Below are positions 1 to 8,735 of a stretch of 64,000 bases of DNA, piece after piece; the first letter of the stretch is position 1; each line of letters begins with the position of its first letter. This stretch comes from Euzebya sp051004735 (GTDB lineage: Bacteria > Actinomycetota > Nitriliruptoria > Euzebyales > Euzebyaceae). The stretch is taken from positions 1 through 64,000 of the forward strand of contig JBPCKA010000065.1 of assembly GCA_051004735.1 (NCBI GenBank), read 5' to 3'. The position numbers and the translations under genes were made by a program. The notes beneath the pieces were generated by a model. That model saw only the letters and a list, made by a program, of their open reading frames with translations, ran no database searches and had not been told where the DNA came from.

Positions 1-485
1 GTTTCTCTTGCCTGGACACAACCGTGGGTGGGGACCCGGAGGGAGTTGTGGGGACGTCCGATCGGGGGGAACCGCCCCCCCCAGCCCCGGCGATCATCCA
101 TGTGGTGCTGGAAGGTGCTGCACGGCACACGCGGTTCGCTTACCTCGACCACGACGTCAGAACCCATCTGCCAGCGCTCGCCAATGACGGCATCGCTAAC
201 CGGCATTGCGCGCACCCGCAGGTTCTCCCCGAACCGTCCCGGCGGAATCTGGATGCCTAGTTCCTCCGACCACCACCCTGCGTCCTCATCGGCATACACA
301 TAGGCCGCCTTGTCCACCCCGCCATGGTCGTTGGTGTCAAGGACCTGGTCATCACGCACACCCACGGGTGTCAGGCTGATCTGGTCGACCGCCGCCTTGT
401 TGATACCCGTCAGTTCGGTGCTGACCCGCGTGCGGCTTTGCAGGTCCCGGGTCACACACACCGCGGTCACCCGGCCGTGCGTCAC
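1..485 (-). CDS. MOSC domain protein, 3' end beyond window
   Basis: MOSC domains bind molybdenum cofactor or pass sulfur to it, often in N-hydroxylated base reductases or YiiM-like proteins. The frame, read leftward from a GTG at 485, shows GINKAAV, NDHGGVDKAAYVYADED, GRFGENL and SEPRVPC, the usual MOSC order, including the conserved Cys of the PRxPC motif. The last visible part, GRPHNSLRV followed by GCVQAR, matches the family's C-terminal stretch, so little is missing. Its GTG overlaps the TGA of the upstream tetR-type gene by 3 nt, suggesting translational coupling and control by that regulator. YiiM-like function is inferred; the fold call is firm. Confidence 0.82.
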   Translation of the reverse strand, partial: MTHGRVTAVCVTRDLQSRTRVSTELTGINKAAVDQISLTPVGVRDDQVLDTNDHGGVDKAAYVYADEDAGWWSEELGIQIPPGRFGENLRVRAMPVSDAVIGERWQMGSDVVVEVSEPRVPCSTFQHHMDDRRGWGGRFPPIGRPHNSLRVPTHGCVQARE

Positions 486-1087
486 CGTCGATCGCCTCGC
501 AGACGTGTTGCCGAGTTGACGAAGGTCAGGATCTGGGTGGTCAACTCACCCGCGCCCAGGTTGTCGCCTGCGGCCAGGGCGACCCGCAGGGCCTCGCGGA
601 TCGCACCCAGCACCATGGGCCCTGCGATAGAGGGGTTCAGACCGGGGTCGATCATCCCCAGGTCCTGGCCACGCGCCAGCATTGCTGCGACCAGGGCGGC
701 CTGACGGGACTGCCGGTCGACCATGACGGCCGCCACCTCGGGCTCGCGGGCCAACCCGCCCAGGGCCACCCGGGCCAGCGGCTCGGCGTAATGGAACGCG
801 ACCATCAACTCAATCCGGCGGCGCTCTCGTTTGCGCCAGTCCTCAGCGTCGATCTGGGCCATTAGGACAGCGTTGTCCTGCCGGTCGAAGAAGTCCTCGA
901 CGACGGCCGCCGCCAACGCTCCCTTGTTCCGAAAATACCGGTAGGTCAACCCGATCGAGGTACCCGCGCGTCGGGCAACCGCCGCAACCTCGAGCTGTCC
1001 CCCTGTCTCCACAAGTTCTTCGGCAGCAGCCTTCAGCAGCTTTGCCCGGGTGTGCGCGCCCTTCCCAGACATCGGCATGTCAGTCAT
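482..1087 (-). CDS. TetR/AcrR-family transcriptional regulator
   Basis: One-domain repressor type of about 201 residues. The N-terminal helix-turn-helix spans roughly residues 12-58 (RAKLLKAAAEELVETGG, then VAAVARRAGTSIGLTYRYF), with the TetR signature YRYFRNKGAL at its end. The rest is helical and ligand-binding, with no recognisable ligand class. It is the first gene of a two-gene unit with the MOSC gene, whose start overlaps its stop. A 6-bp inverted repeat lies 14 nt upstream of the start and could be its operator, which would make the pair autoregulated. Ligand unknown. Confidence 0.9.
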   Translation of the reverse strand: MTDMPMSGKGAHTRAKLLKAAAEELVETGGQLEVAAVARRAGTSIGLTYRYFRNKGALAAAVVEDFFDRQDNAVLMAQIDAEDWRKRERRRIELMVAFHYAEPLARVALGGLAREPEVAAVMVDRQSRQAALVAAMLARGQDLGMIDPGLNPSIAGPMVLGAIREALRVALAAGDNLGAGELTTQILTFVNSATRLRGDRR

Positions 1088-1100
1088 TGTTGTCGAACGT

Positions 1101-1118
1101 AGGTGAAGGGTGTCACCT
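1101..1118. promoter_or_regulatory. candidate TetR operator
   Basis: Perfect inverted repeat AGGTGA-6 nt-TCACCT, starting 14 nt upstream of the tetR-type start codon. Its size and position fit an autoregulatory TetR operator. Binding is inferred only. Confidence 0.4.
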
Positions 1119-1286
1119 TGGCCACCACTGACCTGGCGTCGTTGAGTGGCTGCATCGGGGATTTCATGGCCCTCCCGCCGGCAACGGTCGGCGTTCGACG
1201 TCCAACTCCGCGAACCGACGCCAGGCCGAAGGCGTTTCCAACTTGGTCAGGAAGCTCAGCATAACCAGACCAGAGCGGTCAGATAG

Positions 1287-1910
1287 TTAGGCTGCGTCAC
1301 CCGCACTATCACGGATCTCACCCGGTACACCCCGCTGATTCAGTCCCTCCAGGTAGACGATTATTCCCGCCACCATAACGCCGTCACGTGTTTCAAATCC
1401 CTCCCACAGACGAGGAAATGGTTCCTCGCCATCAGCGTCCCCCTCGACGGGGGCCAGTTCGAAGCCGACCAGCGCATGGGGCGAGTCTCCGCTGCGCACC
1501 AGGAACCAGGATGCTGCCAGCGACATCGCGTCGTCCGGTACCTGCACCCAGGTGATGCCGGGTATGGACGTGCCGTGGTCAGTCCCATGGGCCACGACGC
1601 GGACGCCGGCGTCCAACAGCGTGTGGTAGACGTCGGACTGTCGTTCCAAGTGTTCATGGGACTGTGTCCCGACATACAGGGTCCCGCCCGGCTGAACGAT
1701 CGTGGACTGTTCAATTTCCCGGCTGACACGCAGCATCTCGGCAGTACCGAACAGGAATCGCGTTCCCTCGATTGGCCCTTTTGTCACCTCGGCACAAGCG
1801 CGCGAGAGCAGATCGGCGACCCCATGGGGGTCAACCGGGTCATCATTGGGCTGGCGGCGCCACTGCATTTCCGCACACGCTTTCCCGACAAGGCCCCGAC
1901 GAAACGCCAC
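1287..1910 (-). CDS. DICT-like sensory domain protein
   Basis: About 207 residues from a GTG start. The core (residues 50-160) has MLRVSREIEQ, then GGTLYVGTQSHEHLERQSDVYHTL and GVRVVAHG. This resembles the DICT domain, which occurs with diguanylate cyclases, two-component proteins and MerR-type regulators: a conserved SRxIE, then a strand, then R..Y..L. No DNA-binding or catalytic domain is attached, so this is a stand-alone sensor-like protein or a truncated regulator. An in-frame ATG at residue 15 is an alternative start. It sits alone, between a short unassigned gap and a TnpB relic. The DICT assignment is by motif resemblance only. Confidence 0.55.
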   Translation of the reverse strand: MAFRRGLVGKACAEMQWRRQPNDDPVDPHGVADLLSRACAEVTKGPIEGTRFLFGTAEMLRVSREIEQSTIVQPGGTLYVGTQSHEHLERQSDVYHTLLDAGVRVVAHGTDHGTSIPGITWVQVPDDAMSLAASWFLVRSGDSPHALVGFELAPVEGDADGEEPFPRLWEGFETRDGVMVAGIIVYLEGLNQRGVPGEIRDSAGDAA

Positions 1911-1941
1911 ACCGTTGCAGAAATGGGAGCGTGTGTCTCAT

Positions 1942-2277
1942 TCATGCAGCCACCTGTTGCCGGGTGGCGGTCCCCGTCTTGCCCACCGACTGGTGGTGCG
2001 GGGTTGACAGGTCATCGAACCGTGCGTCCACCGCTTGCGCGGTGTCGGTCTGACCGACTTCTCGCTGTCCCAGCAGGCTCCAGCCTTGGGCGGGTTCCAG
2101 CCGGCCGCCGAGCAACTGGCGTTCCCATTTCCCCAACTCCAGGTCGGCTTTGAGGTAGGCGAGCATCCGGTTGTGGGCCACAGGGGCCGCCCCCGCGAAC
2201 GAGGCGAGCTGGTGGGACTGTGCAGGCGTGGGGTCCAGGGCGAACCGGTAGGCCTGAACCACCGTCTGCTCAAACAT
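1942..2277 (-). pseudogene. tnpB: IS200/IS605-type TnpB remnant with internal deletion
   Basis: The first 60 or so residues (TVVQAYRFALDPTPAQ, FAGAAPVAHNRMLAYLKADLE) match the N terminus of TnpB/OrfB RuvC-like nucleases of IS605/IS607-type elements. The last residues, GKTGTATRQQVAA, resemble the usual TnpB C-terminal tail (GKTGTA...AA). Everything between is gone: the RuvC acidic residues, the zinc finger and the guide-binding region. Total length is 111 codons against about 370-420 normally. The frame stays open across the join. No tnpA is seen. It is an internally deleted, non-functional element rather than a simple truncation. Confidence 0.7.
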
Positions 2278-2326
2278 CCGTTCACTCTAACCAGCGGGTA
2301 TGACATCACGTCCTCGGCCCACTGCC

Positions 2327-2351
2327 GCCAACTGAGCCACAGCCAGTTGGC
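2327..2351. repeat. subterminal-type hairpin beside TnpB remnant
   Basis: GCCAACTG, a 9-nt loop, then CAGTTGGC form a perfect 8-bp stem about 50 nt upstream of the TnpB remnant start. IS200/IS605 elements have hairpins near their ends, so this may mark the element's left end. No matching right end was found. Confidence 0.3.
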
Positions 2352-2531
2352 AACCGCACAGCACGCGCCCACTCCGACAACTTCACCCGGCAACAGCTAC
2401 GCCTGTCCGCACCCACCCACACCCATAACCCGCAACTGCTTGCAACCCCCCATTCGCCTGTAGCTGACCGCGAGCACTATCGTGGATTCTGCGTCGAAGA
2501 GTCATGCGCCAGGACAACAGCCGCCCCAGGC

Positions 2532-2538
2532 AGGAGAA
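2532..2538 (+). promoter_or_regulatory. ribosome binding site deciding ilvD start
   Basis: AGGAGAA lies 6 nt before the ATG at 2543. The earlier in-frame ATG at 2504 has no such site, so 2543 is taken as the start. Confidence 0.7.
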
Positions 2539-2542
2539 CCTC

Positions 2543-4213
2543 ATGGAACGCCCGCGTAGCACCGACGTGACCGATGGCCCAACGAAGGCCCCCGCCCGGG
2601 CGATGCTGCGAGCGGTGGGCATGACCGAGGAGGACTTCGGCAAGCCCCAGGTGGGTGTCGGGTCGTCCTGGAATGAGGTCACCCCCTGCAACCTGCCCCT
2701 GCGGCGCCTGGCCGCGATCGGAAAGGATGGCGTCCGGGCCGGCGGGGGTTTCCCGATGGAGTTCACCACCATCGCGGTGTCCGACGGGATCGCAATGGGA
2801 CATGAGGGCATGCGGGCATCGTTGGTGTCCCGCGAGGTGATCGCAGACTCCGTGGAGACGGTGATCCACGCAGAACGGCTGGACGGCATGATGCTGCTGG
2901 CGGGATGCGACAAGTCCATACCGGCCATGGCGATGGCTGCCGCCCGGCTGGATCTGGCCGCTGTGGTGCTGTACGGCGGCACCATCATGCCGGGCCGACT
3001 GGACGGCAAGGACATCGACATCAAGGACGTGTTCGAGGCAGTTGGTGCACACGCCGCAGGCACCATCGATGACGAACGACTGCATGCCATCGAATCCCAC
3101 GCCTGTCCCGGCGAGGGGTCATGCGGTGGGATGTACACCGCGAACACGATGGCCAGCGCCCTGGAGGCCATGGGAATCTCGCTGCCCGGGTCGGCGTCGG
3201 CCCCGGCCATCGACCTGCGTCGCGAAGACTATGCCCTGCGATCCGGCCAGGCCGTGATGGGACTGCTGCAGAAAGGCATCCGTGCGCGACAGATCATCAC
3301 GCGTCAGTCCATCGGCAATGCCATCGCGGTGATCATGGCCATCGGCGGATCAACCAACGCAGTCCTGCACCTGCTGGCCATCGCTCACGAAGCGCAGGTC
3401 GAACTCACACTCGACGACTTCGACCAGATCGGCCGTCGTGTGCCCCACATCGTGGACTCACGGCCCCACGGCAGATTCCTGATGAGCGACATCGATGCGG
3501 TCGGGGGCATCCCGGTGGTGATGAAGATGTTGCTGGAACGTGACTTGATCGACGGCTCATGCCTCACCGTCACCGGGCGGACGGTTGCCGAGAACCTGGC
3601 CGATCTGGCCCCGATCGCCGACGCTGACGGTGAAGTGATCCGCGATCTGGATCATCCGATCAACGCCGACGGCGGACTGGCGGTCCTGCGCGGGTCCCTC
3701 GCACCCGACGGTGCAATCGTCAAGATCGCCGGGGTGGACGAGATGGTGTTTGAGGGGACGGCCCGCGTCTTCGACGGTGAACAGGCGGCCATGGAGTACG
3801 TCCTTGGTGGCCGACTGCAGCCAGGGGACTTCATGGTGATCCGGTACGAAGGACCAAAGGGCGGGCCCGGCATGCGAGAGATGCTGGGTGTAACGGCCGC
3901 AGTGAAGGGCGTCGGTCGGGGCGGGGACGTGGCACTGGTCACCGACGGCCGCTTTTCAGGCGCAACCCACGGGCTGTCAGTTGGTCACTGCGCGCCAGAA
4001 GCCGTGGACGGTGGGCCCATCGGGCTGGTCGCCGACGGGGACACGATCCTGTTGGACATCGCGAACAGGCGCCTGGATCTGCAGGTGGACGCGGCAACGT
4101 TGGCATCTCGGCGGGCTCAAGTGAAGCATCCCGAGCCTCGTTACACGACCGGAGTCCTGGCCAAGTACGCCAAGCTGGTGTCCGGTGCCGAATTGGGTGC
4201 GGTGACGGGCTGA
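2543..4213 (+). CDS. ilvD: dihydroxy-acid dehydratase
   Basis: Dehydrates 2,3-dihydroxy-isovalerate and 2,3-dihydroxy-3-methylvalerate to the 2-oxo acids of valine and isoleucine synthesis, in the cytoplasm. At 556 residues it has the normal family length. The three cysteines expected to hold a [2Fe-2S] cluster are seen in EVTPCNLPL, LAGCDKSIPAMAM and CPGEGSCGGMYTANTM. The C-terminal GRFSGATHG signature is present at about residue 475. It stands alone, without other ilv genes, facing a convergent DUF3179 gene 21 bp away. Confidence 0.97.
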   Translation: MERPRSTDVTDGPTKAPARAMLRAVGMTEEDFGKPQVGVGSSWNEVTPCNLPLRRLAAIGKDGVRAGGGFPMEFTTIAVSDGIAMGHEGMRASLVSREVIADSVETVIHAERLDGMMLLAGCDKSIPAMAMAAARLDLAAVVLYGGTIMPGRLDGKDIDIKDVFEAVGAHAAGTIDDERLHAIESHACPGEGSCGGMYTANTMASALEAMGISLPGSASAPAIDLRREDYALRSGQAVMGLLQKGIRARQIITRQSIGNAIAVIMAIGGSTNAVLHLLAIAHEAQVELTLDDFDQIGRRVPHIVDSRPHGRFLMSDIDAVGGIPVVMKMLLERDLIDGSCLTVTGRTVAENLADLAPIADADGEVIRDLDHPINADGGLAVLRGSLAPDGAIVKIAGVDEMVFEGTARVFDGEQAAMEYVLGGRLQPGDFMVIRYEGPKGGPGMREMLGVTAAVKGVGRGGDVALVTDGRFSGATHGLSVGHCAPEAVDGGPIGLVADGDTILLDIANRRLDLQVDAATLASRRAQVKHPEPRYTTGVLAKYAKLVSGAELGAVTG

Positions 4214-4234
4214 GGCCCCGTGGCGAAACCGAGT

Positions 4235-5500
4235 TCATCCCTGCCACAGCAGCGTGTCAGCTCGGAATTGACTCCAGGCGAACCAGAACGCGTGATGGGA
4301 CGGCAGGATCGGCCCGCCCTCGATCGGTCGAGCCACAAGTCCCCCGCCTTCCCGGCTGAGTGACACCCCGCCAGCCTGCACCGTCCTGCCCGCCATCAAC
4401 GCCTGGTCGACCGCGTCAACGGGGAAGGCAACGGCCACGCCGGTGGGCGCCTGCACCCCCAGGACCTCCACGGTGTCCGCCAAGGCCGAATCACGGTCCC
4501 CGACGGGAAAGATCGGCCCGGCCGTGTCCCGACCACCAAGAAAGTCCCCGCTGTAGGGGTCATCAGCCAGGTTTCGGTCCCCCGCCGGAGGACGTGCCAA
4601 CGTCGTTGTCTGCGGATGCGCTTCACGCCATTGCTGCCAGGTCGTGACCACGACGTTCAGCCGCTCCAGCGCCACACCCCGTTGCGGGCCGCTCACACCG
4701 ACCCCCAAGAACTGATCGAACAACGACTCGGTAGCCACGTCATACATCAGCTTGTTGGACCGCTGCAGCAGTCCTGAGGTGCGCAGTTCCCCCACGCCGT
4801 CGGTCACATACGGAATCGCCGACCCACACAGGGTGCAATAGGGCACGGCAATGCGCCTGCCTCCCAGTGAGTCATTCACCAGCTCGTGGACCACCAGGAT
4901 GCGGCGGGGGTAGGCCCTGGCCTCGTCACCGGAGACCACGCCGAACACCGTGTCGGTGGGGACCAGCCAGGTGGCGTCGACGGCGTCGACTACGACCGGG
5001 TCGCTCAGCGCGACGATGCCGTCGCGGCCAACCCCTCCCCAGGTGACGTGGCGCCAATCCACATCCGCTGGCTCGCGCAGGAAGGGTTCCCAGCGCGGGT
5101 CCCCCAAGGTCAGCAAAATCTCCGACTTCAGGTCCAGGTAGCCCGGCGGGGCCTCCACCTCACGCCTCAACAGGGCATCGCTGTGGGCAACCCAGGCGAC
5201 TTCGCCGGATTCCACGCCAGTACCGGTCAACCTGGCCAGGGCCTGTTCCAACTCCTGCGCGGTCGTGCGTCGTTGATCAAAACGCAGTCGGTCGACCAAC
5301 AGCCAGGCGTAGCGTTCATCGCCCGCTGCGGCAACTGCCTGGGCGGACCCGGGCACGAGTACCTCGGTCGTCAGTCCCTCCAGCGCCCAACCCGGGGGTG
5401 GGACGGAGGGCTGCAACACCGCCCACGCGCCCGTGATACCGAAGGCCATGACCACGCAGGCTGTCATGACACTCAGCAGCCGGAGGTTATCTGGGGTCAC
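4235..5500 (-). CDS. DUF3179 domain-containing exported protein
   Basis: 421 residues from a GTG start, with one hydrophobic N-terminal segment (residues 8-28), probably a signal anchor. The C-terminal two thirds hold the DUF3179 signature: RRILVVHELVND, then VPYCTLCGSAIPY with two Cys in a CTLC motif, then SNKLMYDVATESLFDQFLG. The family's role is unknown; the paired cysteines suggest a metal- or redox-linked extracytoplasmic function, which is inference. It is transcribed alone, away from the CitE-like gene that starts 77 bp upstream on the other strand. Confidence 0.85.
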   Translation of the reverse strand: MTPDNLRLLSVMTACVVMAFGITGAWAVLQPSVPPPGWALEGLTTEVLVPGSAQAVAAAGDERYAWLLVDRLRFDQRRTTAQELEQALARLTGTGVESGEVAWVAHSDALLRREVEAPPGYLDLKSEILLTLGDPRWEPFLREPADVDWRHVTWGGVGRDGIVALSDPVVVDAVDATWLVPTDTVFGVVSGDEARAYPRRILVVHELVNDSLGGRRIAVPYCTLCGSAIPYVTDGVGELRTSGLLQRSNKLMYDVATESLFDQFLGVGVSGPQRGVALERLNVVVTTWQQWREAHPQTTTLARPPAGDRNLADDPYSGDFLGGRDTAGPIFPVGDRDSALADTVEVLGVQAPTGVAVAFPVDAVDQALMAGRTVQAGGVSLSREGGGLVARPIEGGPILPSHHAFWFAWSQFRADTLLWQG

Positions 5501-5577
5501 CCGCGAATCGTAGCGATCTCGCGATCACGGGCGAGCGCCGATAGCCTGACGGGCTGCCTCCCCCGAAAGCAGGACCG

Positions 5578-6525
5578 ATGTCAGACTCCAGCACCACGCG
5601 AGCTCGCCGCAGTTGCCTGGCCGTACCGGGTTCCAGCCAGAAGATGCTGGCGAAGGCCGCCGAGATGAACGTTGACCAGGTCTTTTTGGACCTGGAGGAC
5701 TCGGTGGCGATCGGTCAGAAGGTGGAGGCCCGTCGCAACGTCATCGCGGCGTTGCAGGACGGTGACTTCGGGGACAAGACCGTGGTCGTGCGAGTCAATG
5801 CCGTGGACACCCACCTGTGTTATCGCGACCTGATCGAGGTCGTTGAGGCGGCGGGACCTCACATCGATTGCATCATGGTCCCCAAGGTGCAAAACCCTGG
5901 TCAGATCGAGTTCATCGACCACATGTTGAGGATGATCGAGGAGCAGATCGAGTTGCCGCATCGGATCGGCATCGAGGCCCAGATCGAGGATGCCGCAGGT
6001 TTGACGAACATCGACGACATCGCCTTTGCATCCGAGCGGATCGAAACCCTCATCCTTGGTCCGGGTGACATGTCCGCGGCGTTGGGGATGCCCTCAACCA
6101 CGCTGGGCGCGCGATCTGCCACCTATCCGGGAGACATCTGGCATCACGTGCTGATGCGCATCCTGATCGCTGCCCGCAACGCGGGTGTGCAGGCCATCGA
6201 CGGCCCCTACGCGAAGATCAAAGACACCGAGGGGCTGCGCGAGGTTGCGGTGATGGCCAAGTCGATGGGTTATGACGGGAAATGGGTGCTTCACCCGGCG
6301 CAGGTCGAGGTGGTCAACGAGGTCTTCAGCCCGACGCAGCAGGAGTTCGAATACGCCACCGACCTGCTGGCCGCCTACGCGCAGTCAAGTGGTCAGGACG
6401 GAGCGGGGGCCGTCATGTTCGGCGACGTCATGATCGATGAGGCCAGCGCGAAGATGGCGCAGGTGATCTGTCAGCGCGGTGGGGCCGCTGGCCTGACCGC
6501 ACGTCCTGAGGGCCAGCGCGACTGA
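5578..6525 (+). CDS. CitE-like CoA-ester lyase (HpcH/HpaI aldolase family)
   Basis: 315 residues with the TIM-barrel features of citrate lyase beta/malyl-CoA lyase-like enzymes: LAVPGSSQKMLAKAAEM (CoA side), VFLDLEDSVA (acidic residues near the metal), VVVRVNAVDT, IEDAAGLTNID, LGPGDMSAALG, and the C-terminal KWVLHPAQVEVVNEVF. Such enzymes cleave or form L-malyl-CoA, beta-methylmalyl-CoA or citramalyl-CoA. It is not in a citrate lyase operon, so a stand-alone malyl- or citramalyl-CoA lyase is more likely. The precise substrate cannot be read from the sequence. Confidence 0.85.
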   Translation: MSDSSTTRARRSCLAVPGSSQKMLAKAAEMNVDQVFLDLEDSVAIGQKVEARRNVIAALQDGDFGDKTVVVRVNAVDTHLCYRDLIEVVEAAGPHIDCIMVPKVQNPGQIEFIDHMLRMIEEQIELPHRIGIEAQIEDAAGLTNIDDIAFASERIETLILGPGDMSAALGMPSTTLGARSATYPGDIWHHVLMRILIAARNAGVQAIDGPYAKIKDTEGLREVAVMAKSMGYDGKWVLHPAQVEVVNEVFSPTQQEFEYATDLLAAYAQSSGQDGAGAVMFGDVMIDEASAKMAQVICQRGGAAGLTARPEGQRD

Positions 6526-6543
6526 ATGAGCCCCCACCAACGC

Positions 6544-6687
6544 TCAGGGTTGCAGTAGCACCTTGATCGCGGTGCGCTGGTCCATGGCGGCCGTCTTGAT
6601 GATGGCGTCGGTGGGGGCAGCGATGCTGGGCGCGTCGCGCTGCTCCAGACGGATGTCCCCGGGGGCGTGGATTGTGGCTACTCGCAT
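6544..6687 (-). pseudogene. zinc-type alcohol dehydrogenase relic, internal deletion
   Basis: A 47-codon open frame whose two halves are the two ends of a medium-chain zinc alcohol dehydrogenase. The N-terminal part, ATIHAPGDIRLEQRD...PTDAIIK, is the normal first strand pair. It runs directly into AMDQRTAIKVLLQP and the stop, which is the normal C terminus of this family. About 300 residues, including all zinc and NAD(P) sites, are missing, yet the reading frame is kept. It lies divergent to the transaminase gene. It cannot be a working enzyme; a recoded micropeptide cannot be excluded. Confidence 0.72.
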
Positions 6688-6756
6688 GAGGCGGAGCCTT
6701 CCACGCTGGCCCGGTCCCTTCTCATCCGGGTTAGGCGCTACAGTTCGCCCCAGGCC

Positions 6757-7950
6757 ATGAAGCACCAGCGACTCCCCCATCTGACCGCACGGTTGCAGGG
6801 GTTCGGCACGACGATTTTCACCGAGATGTCGGCGCTGTCCAGTGCGCACCAGGCGGTCAATCTGGGGCAGGGCTTCCCTGATTTTCCCGCCCCCGATGCC
6901 CTGATCGCAGCCGCACGACAGGCAATCGCTGAGGGACACAACCAGTACGCACCCGGCGACGGCATCCAGGTCCTGCGCCAGGCCATTGCCGGGCATGCCA
7001 CACGCCACTACGGGTTGGGATATGACCCCGACTTCGACGTGACCGTGACCACCGGGGCTACCGAGGCGATGTTCGCCACCCTGCAGGCCCTGCTTGACAC
7101 GGGTGATGAGGTCGTGGTGTTCGAGCCCGTCTATGACGTGTATCCCGCAGCGGTGGCCATGGCTGGCGGTGTGGTCCGGGGTGTGCCGTTGCGACCCGAC
7201 AGCGATGGGGTATGGCGCTTCGATGAGGATGACCTAGCAGCCGCGCTGGGCCCCCGCACCAAAGCTCTGGTGATCAACAGCCCCCACAACCCGTGCGGCA
7301 AGGTCTTCACCCGCGCCGAACTTGAGCGGATCGCCGCGGCCGCCATCGCCCACGACGTGATTGTCATCACCGATGAGGTGTATGAGCATCTGACCTTCGA
7401 CGGTGTGCAGCACATTCCGATCGCGACCCTGCCGGGCATGCACCAACGCACCGTTCGGATCTCCTCGGCGGGAAAGACCTTCAGCGTCACCGGATGGAAG
7501 GTGGGCTGGGCCTGCGCGCCCGCACCCCTGACTGCGGCGATCCGCGCCACCAAGCAGTGGGTGACCTTCACCTCCGGTACGCCCTTCCAACACGCCGTCG
7601 CGCAGGCGTTGACGTGGGGACCGGACTACTTCGATCCGCTCGCGGGGGACTACCAGGCTCGTCGTGACCACCTTGTCAAAGGGCTGGCCGACCTGGGCCT
7701 GGACGTGTTCACGCCTGACGGCACCTACTTCGTCACCGTCGATGTCCGATCGCTTGGGTTCAGTGACGACGTCGACTTCTGCCGCCGCCTGCCCGCCCAT
7801 GCCGGAGTTGCGGCCATCCCCGTGTCAGCGTTCCATACCGACCCCAGGGACGGGGCAGGTTACGTCAGGTTCGCATTCTGCAAGACCGATGAGTTGTTGG
7901 ACCTGGGATTGACCCGCCTTCACGCCCATCTGGGCGACATGCCCCGATAG
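6757..7950 (+). CDS. PLP-dependent class I/II aminotransferase (YbdL/KAT-like)
   Basis: 397 residues. LGQGFPDFPAPD near the N terminus, SPHNPCGKVF, ITDEVYEHLTFDG and the PLP lysine in SSAGKTFSVTGWKVGW identify a fold-type I aminotransferase of the methionine/glutamine transaminase (kynurenine aminotransferase-like) group. The ATG at 6757 fits the family start. The next gene, 13 nt downstream, encodes an omega-amidase-type nitrilase. This pairing is known from glutamine transaminase-omega-amidase (methionine salvage) pathways, in which 2-oxoglutaramate is hydrolysed. The substrate is inferred from that context. Confidence 0.9.
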   Translation: MKHQRLPHLTARLQGFGTTIFTEMSALSSAHQAVNLGQGFPDFPAPDALIAAARQAIAEGHNQYAPGDGIQVLRQAIAGHATRHYGLGYDPDFDVTVTTGATEAMFATLQALLDTGDEVVVFEPVYDVYPAAVAMAGGVVRGVPLRPDSDGVWRFDEDDLAAALGPRTKALVINSPHNPCGKVFTRAELERIAAAAIAHDVIVITDEVYEHLTFDGVQHIPIATLPGMHQRTVRISSAGKTFSVTGWKVGWACAPAPLTAAIRATKQWVTFTSGTPFQHAVAQALTWGPDYFDPLAGDYQARRDHLVKGLADLGLDVFTPDGTYFVTVDVRSLGFSDDVDFCRRLPAHAGVAAIPVSAFHTDPRDGAGYVRFAFCKTDELLDLGLTRLHAHLGDMPR

Positions 7951-7963
7951 AGGAGACCAGCCC

Positions 7964-8719
7964 ATGCGCATCGCAGCCATCCAGGCCGACTTGCTGTGGG
8001 AGGACCCCGAGACCAACCGCCGCCGCTTCACCGAACGACTGTGGGCGGCCGCGGGCGCCGGAGCCAATCTCGTCCTGCTGCCGGAGATGTTTCCGACGGG
8101 CTTCTCGATGGCGTCAACGGAGATCGCCGAGGAGTCAGACGGCACCACGGTGCAGTGGATGTGTGATCAGGCGCGGACGCACGACGTCCACCTGGCAGGA
8201 TCGCTGGCCACGGTCGGAGATCCCCTCCCAACCAACCGACTCGTGCTGGCCGGGCCAGAGGGGGTCGTGGGGCACTACGACAAGATCCATCCGTTCAGCT
8301 ATTCCGGCGAACATCAGCACTACAGTGCGGGCCGCGACTTCCTGACCGCTGATGTGGGCGGACTGCGCACGACCTTCTTCATCTGCTATGACCTGCGCTT
8401 CGCTGATGAGTTCTGGGCCACTGCACCCGACACCGACCTCTACGTGGTTGTCGCCAACTGGCCACGGGCCCGGCGAACCCATTGGCAGACACTGCTGGCC
8501 GCCCGCGCCATTGAGAACCAGGCCTACGTCGCAGCGGTCAACCGGGTCGGCACCGACGGCAATGATCTGGACTACGCCGGGGATTCCATGATCCTTGACC
8601 CCATGGGCAACGTCCTGGCCAGCGCCTCGGAGTCAGAGACGATCCTGCTGGCCGACGTGGATGCCGAAGAGGTCACCCGGGTGCGAAAACGCTTCCCCTT
8701 CATGACTGACCGGCGCTGA
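7964..8719 (+). CDS. carbon-nitrogen hydrolase, omega-amidase type (YafV/Nit2-like)
   Basis: 251 residues, a complete nitrilase-superfamily domain. The Glu-Lys-Cys triad can be seen in LVLLPEMFPTGFSM (Glu), HYDKIHPFSYSGEH (Lys) and FFICYDLRFADEFW (Cys). These local sequences fit the YafV/Nit2 branch, which hydrolyses 2-oxoglutaramate or 2-oxosuccinamate to the 2-oxo acid and ammonia. It follows the aminotransferase by 13 nt in the same operon, supporting a transaminase/omega-amidase couple. It is convergent with the M14-type gene, 16 bp away. Confidence 0.9.
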   Translation: MRIAAIQADLLWEDPETNRRRFTERLWAAAGAGANLVLLPEMFPTGFSMASTEIAEESDGTTVQWMCDQARTHDVHLAGSLATVGDPLPTNRLVLAGPEGVVGHYDKIHPFSYSGEHQHYSAGRDFLTADVGGLRTTFFICYDLRFADEFWATAPDTDLYVVVANWPRARRTHWQTLLAARAIENQAYVAAVNRVGTDGNDLDYAGDSMILDPMGNVLASASESETILLADVDAEEVTRVRKRFPFMTDRR

Positions 8720-8735
8720 GCCAAGGCAGGCAGTG

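Noticed and set aside
1164..1262. 32-codon frame (MLSFLTKLETPSAWRRFAEL...) downstream of the DICT-like gene
   Set aside because: Short, no ribosome site and no family match; could be a relic C terminus but cannot be supported.
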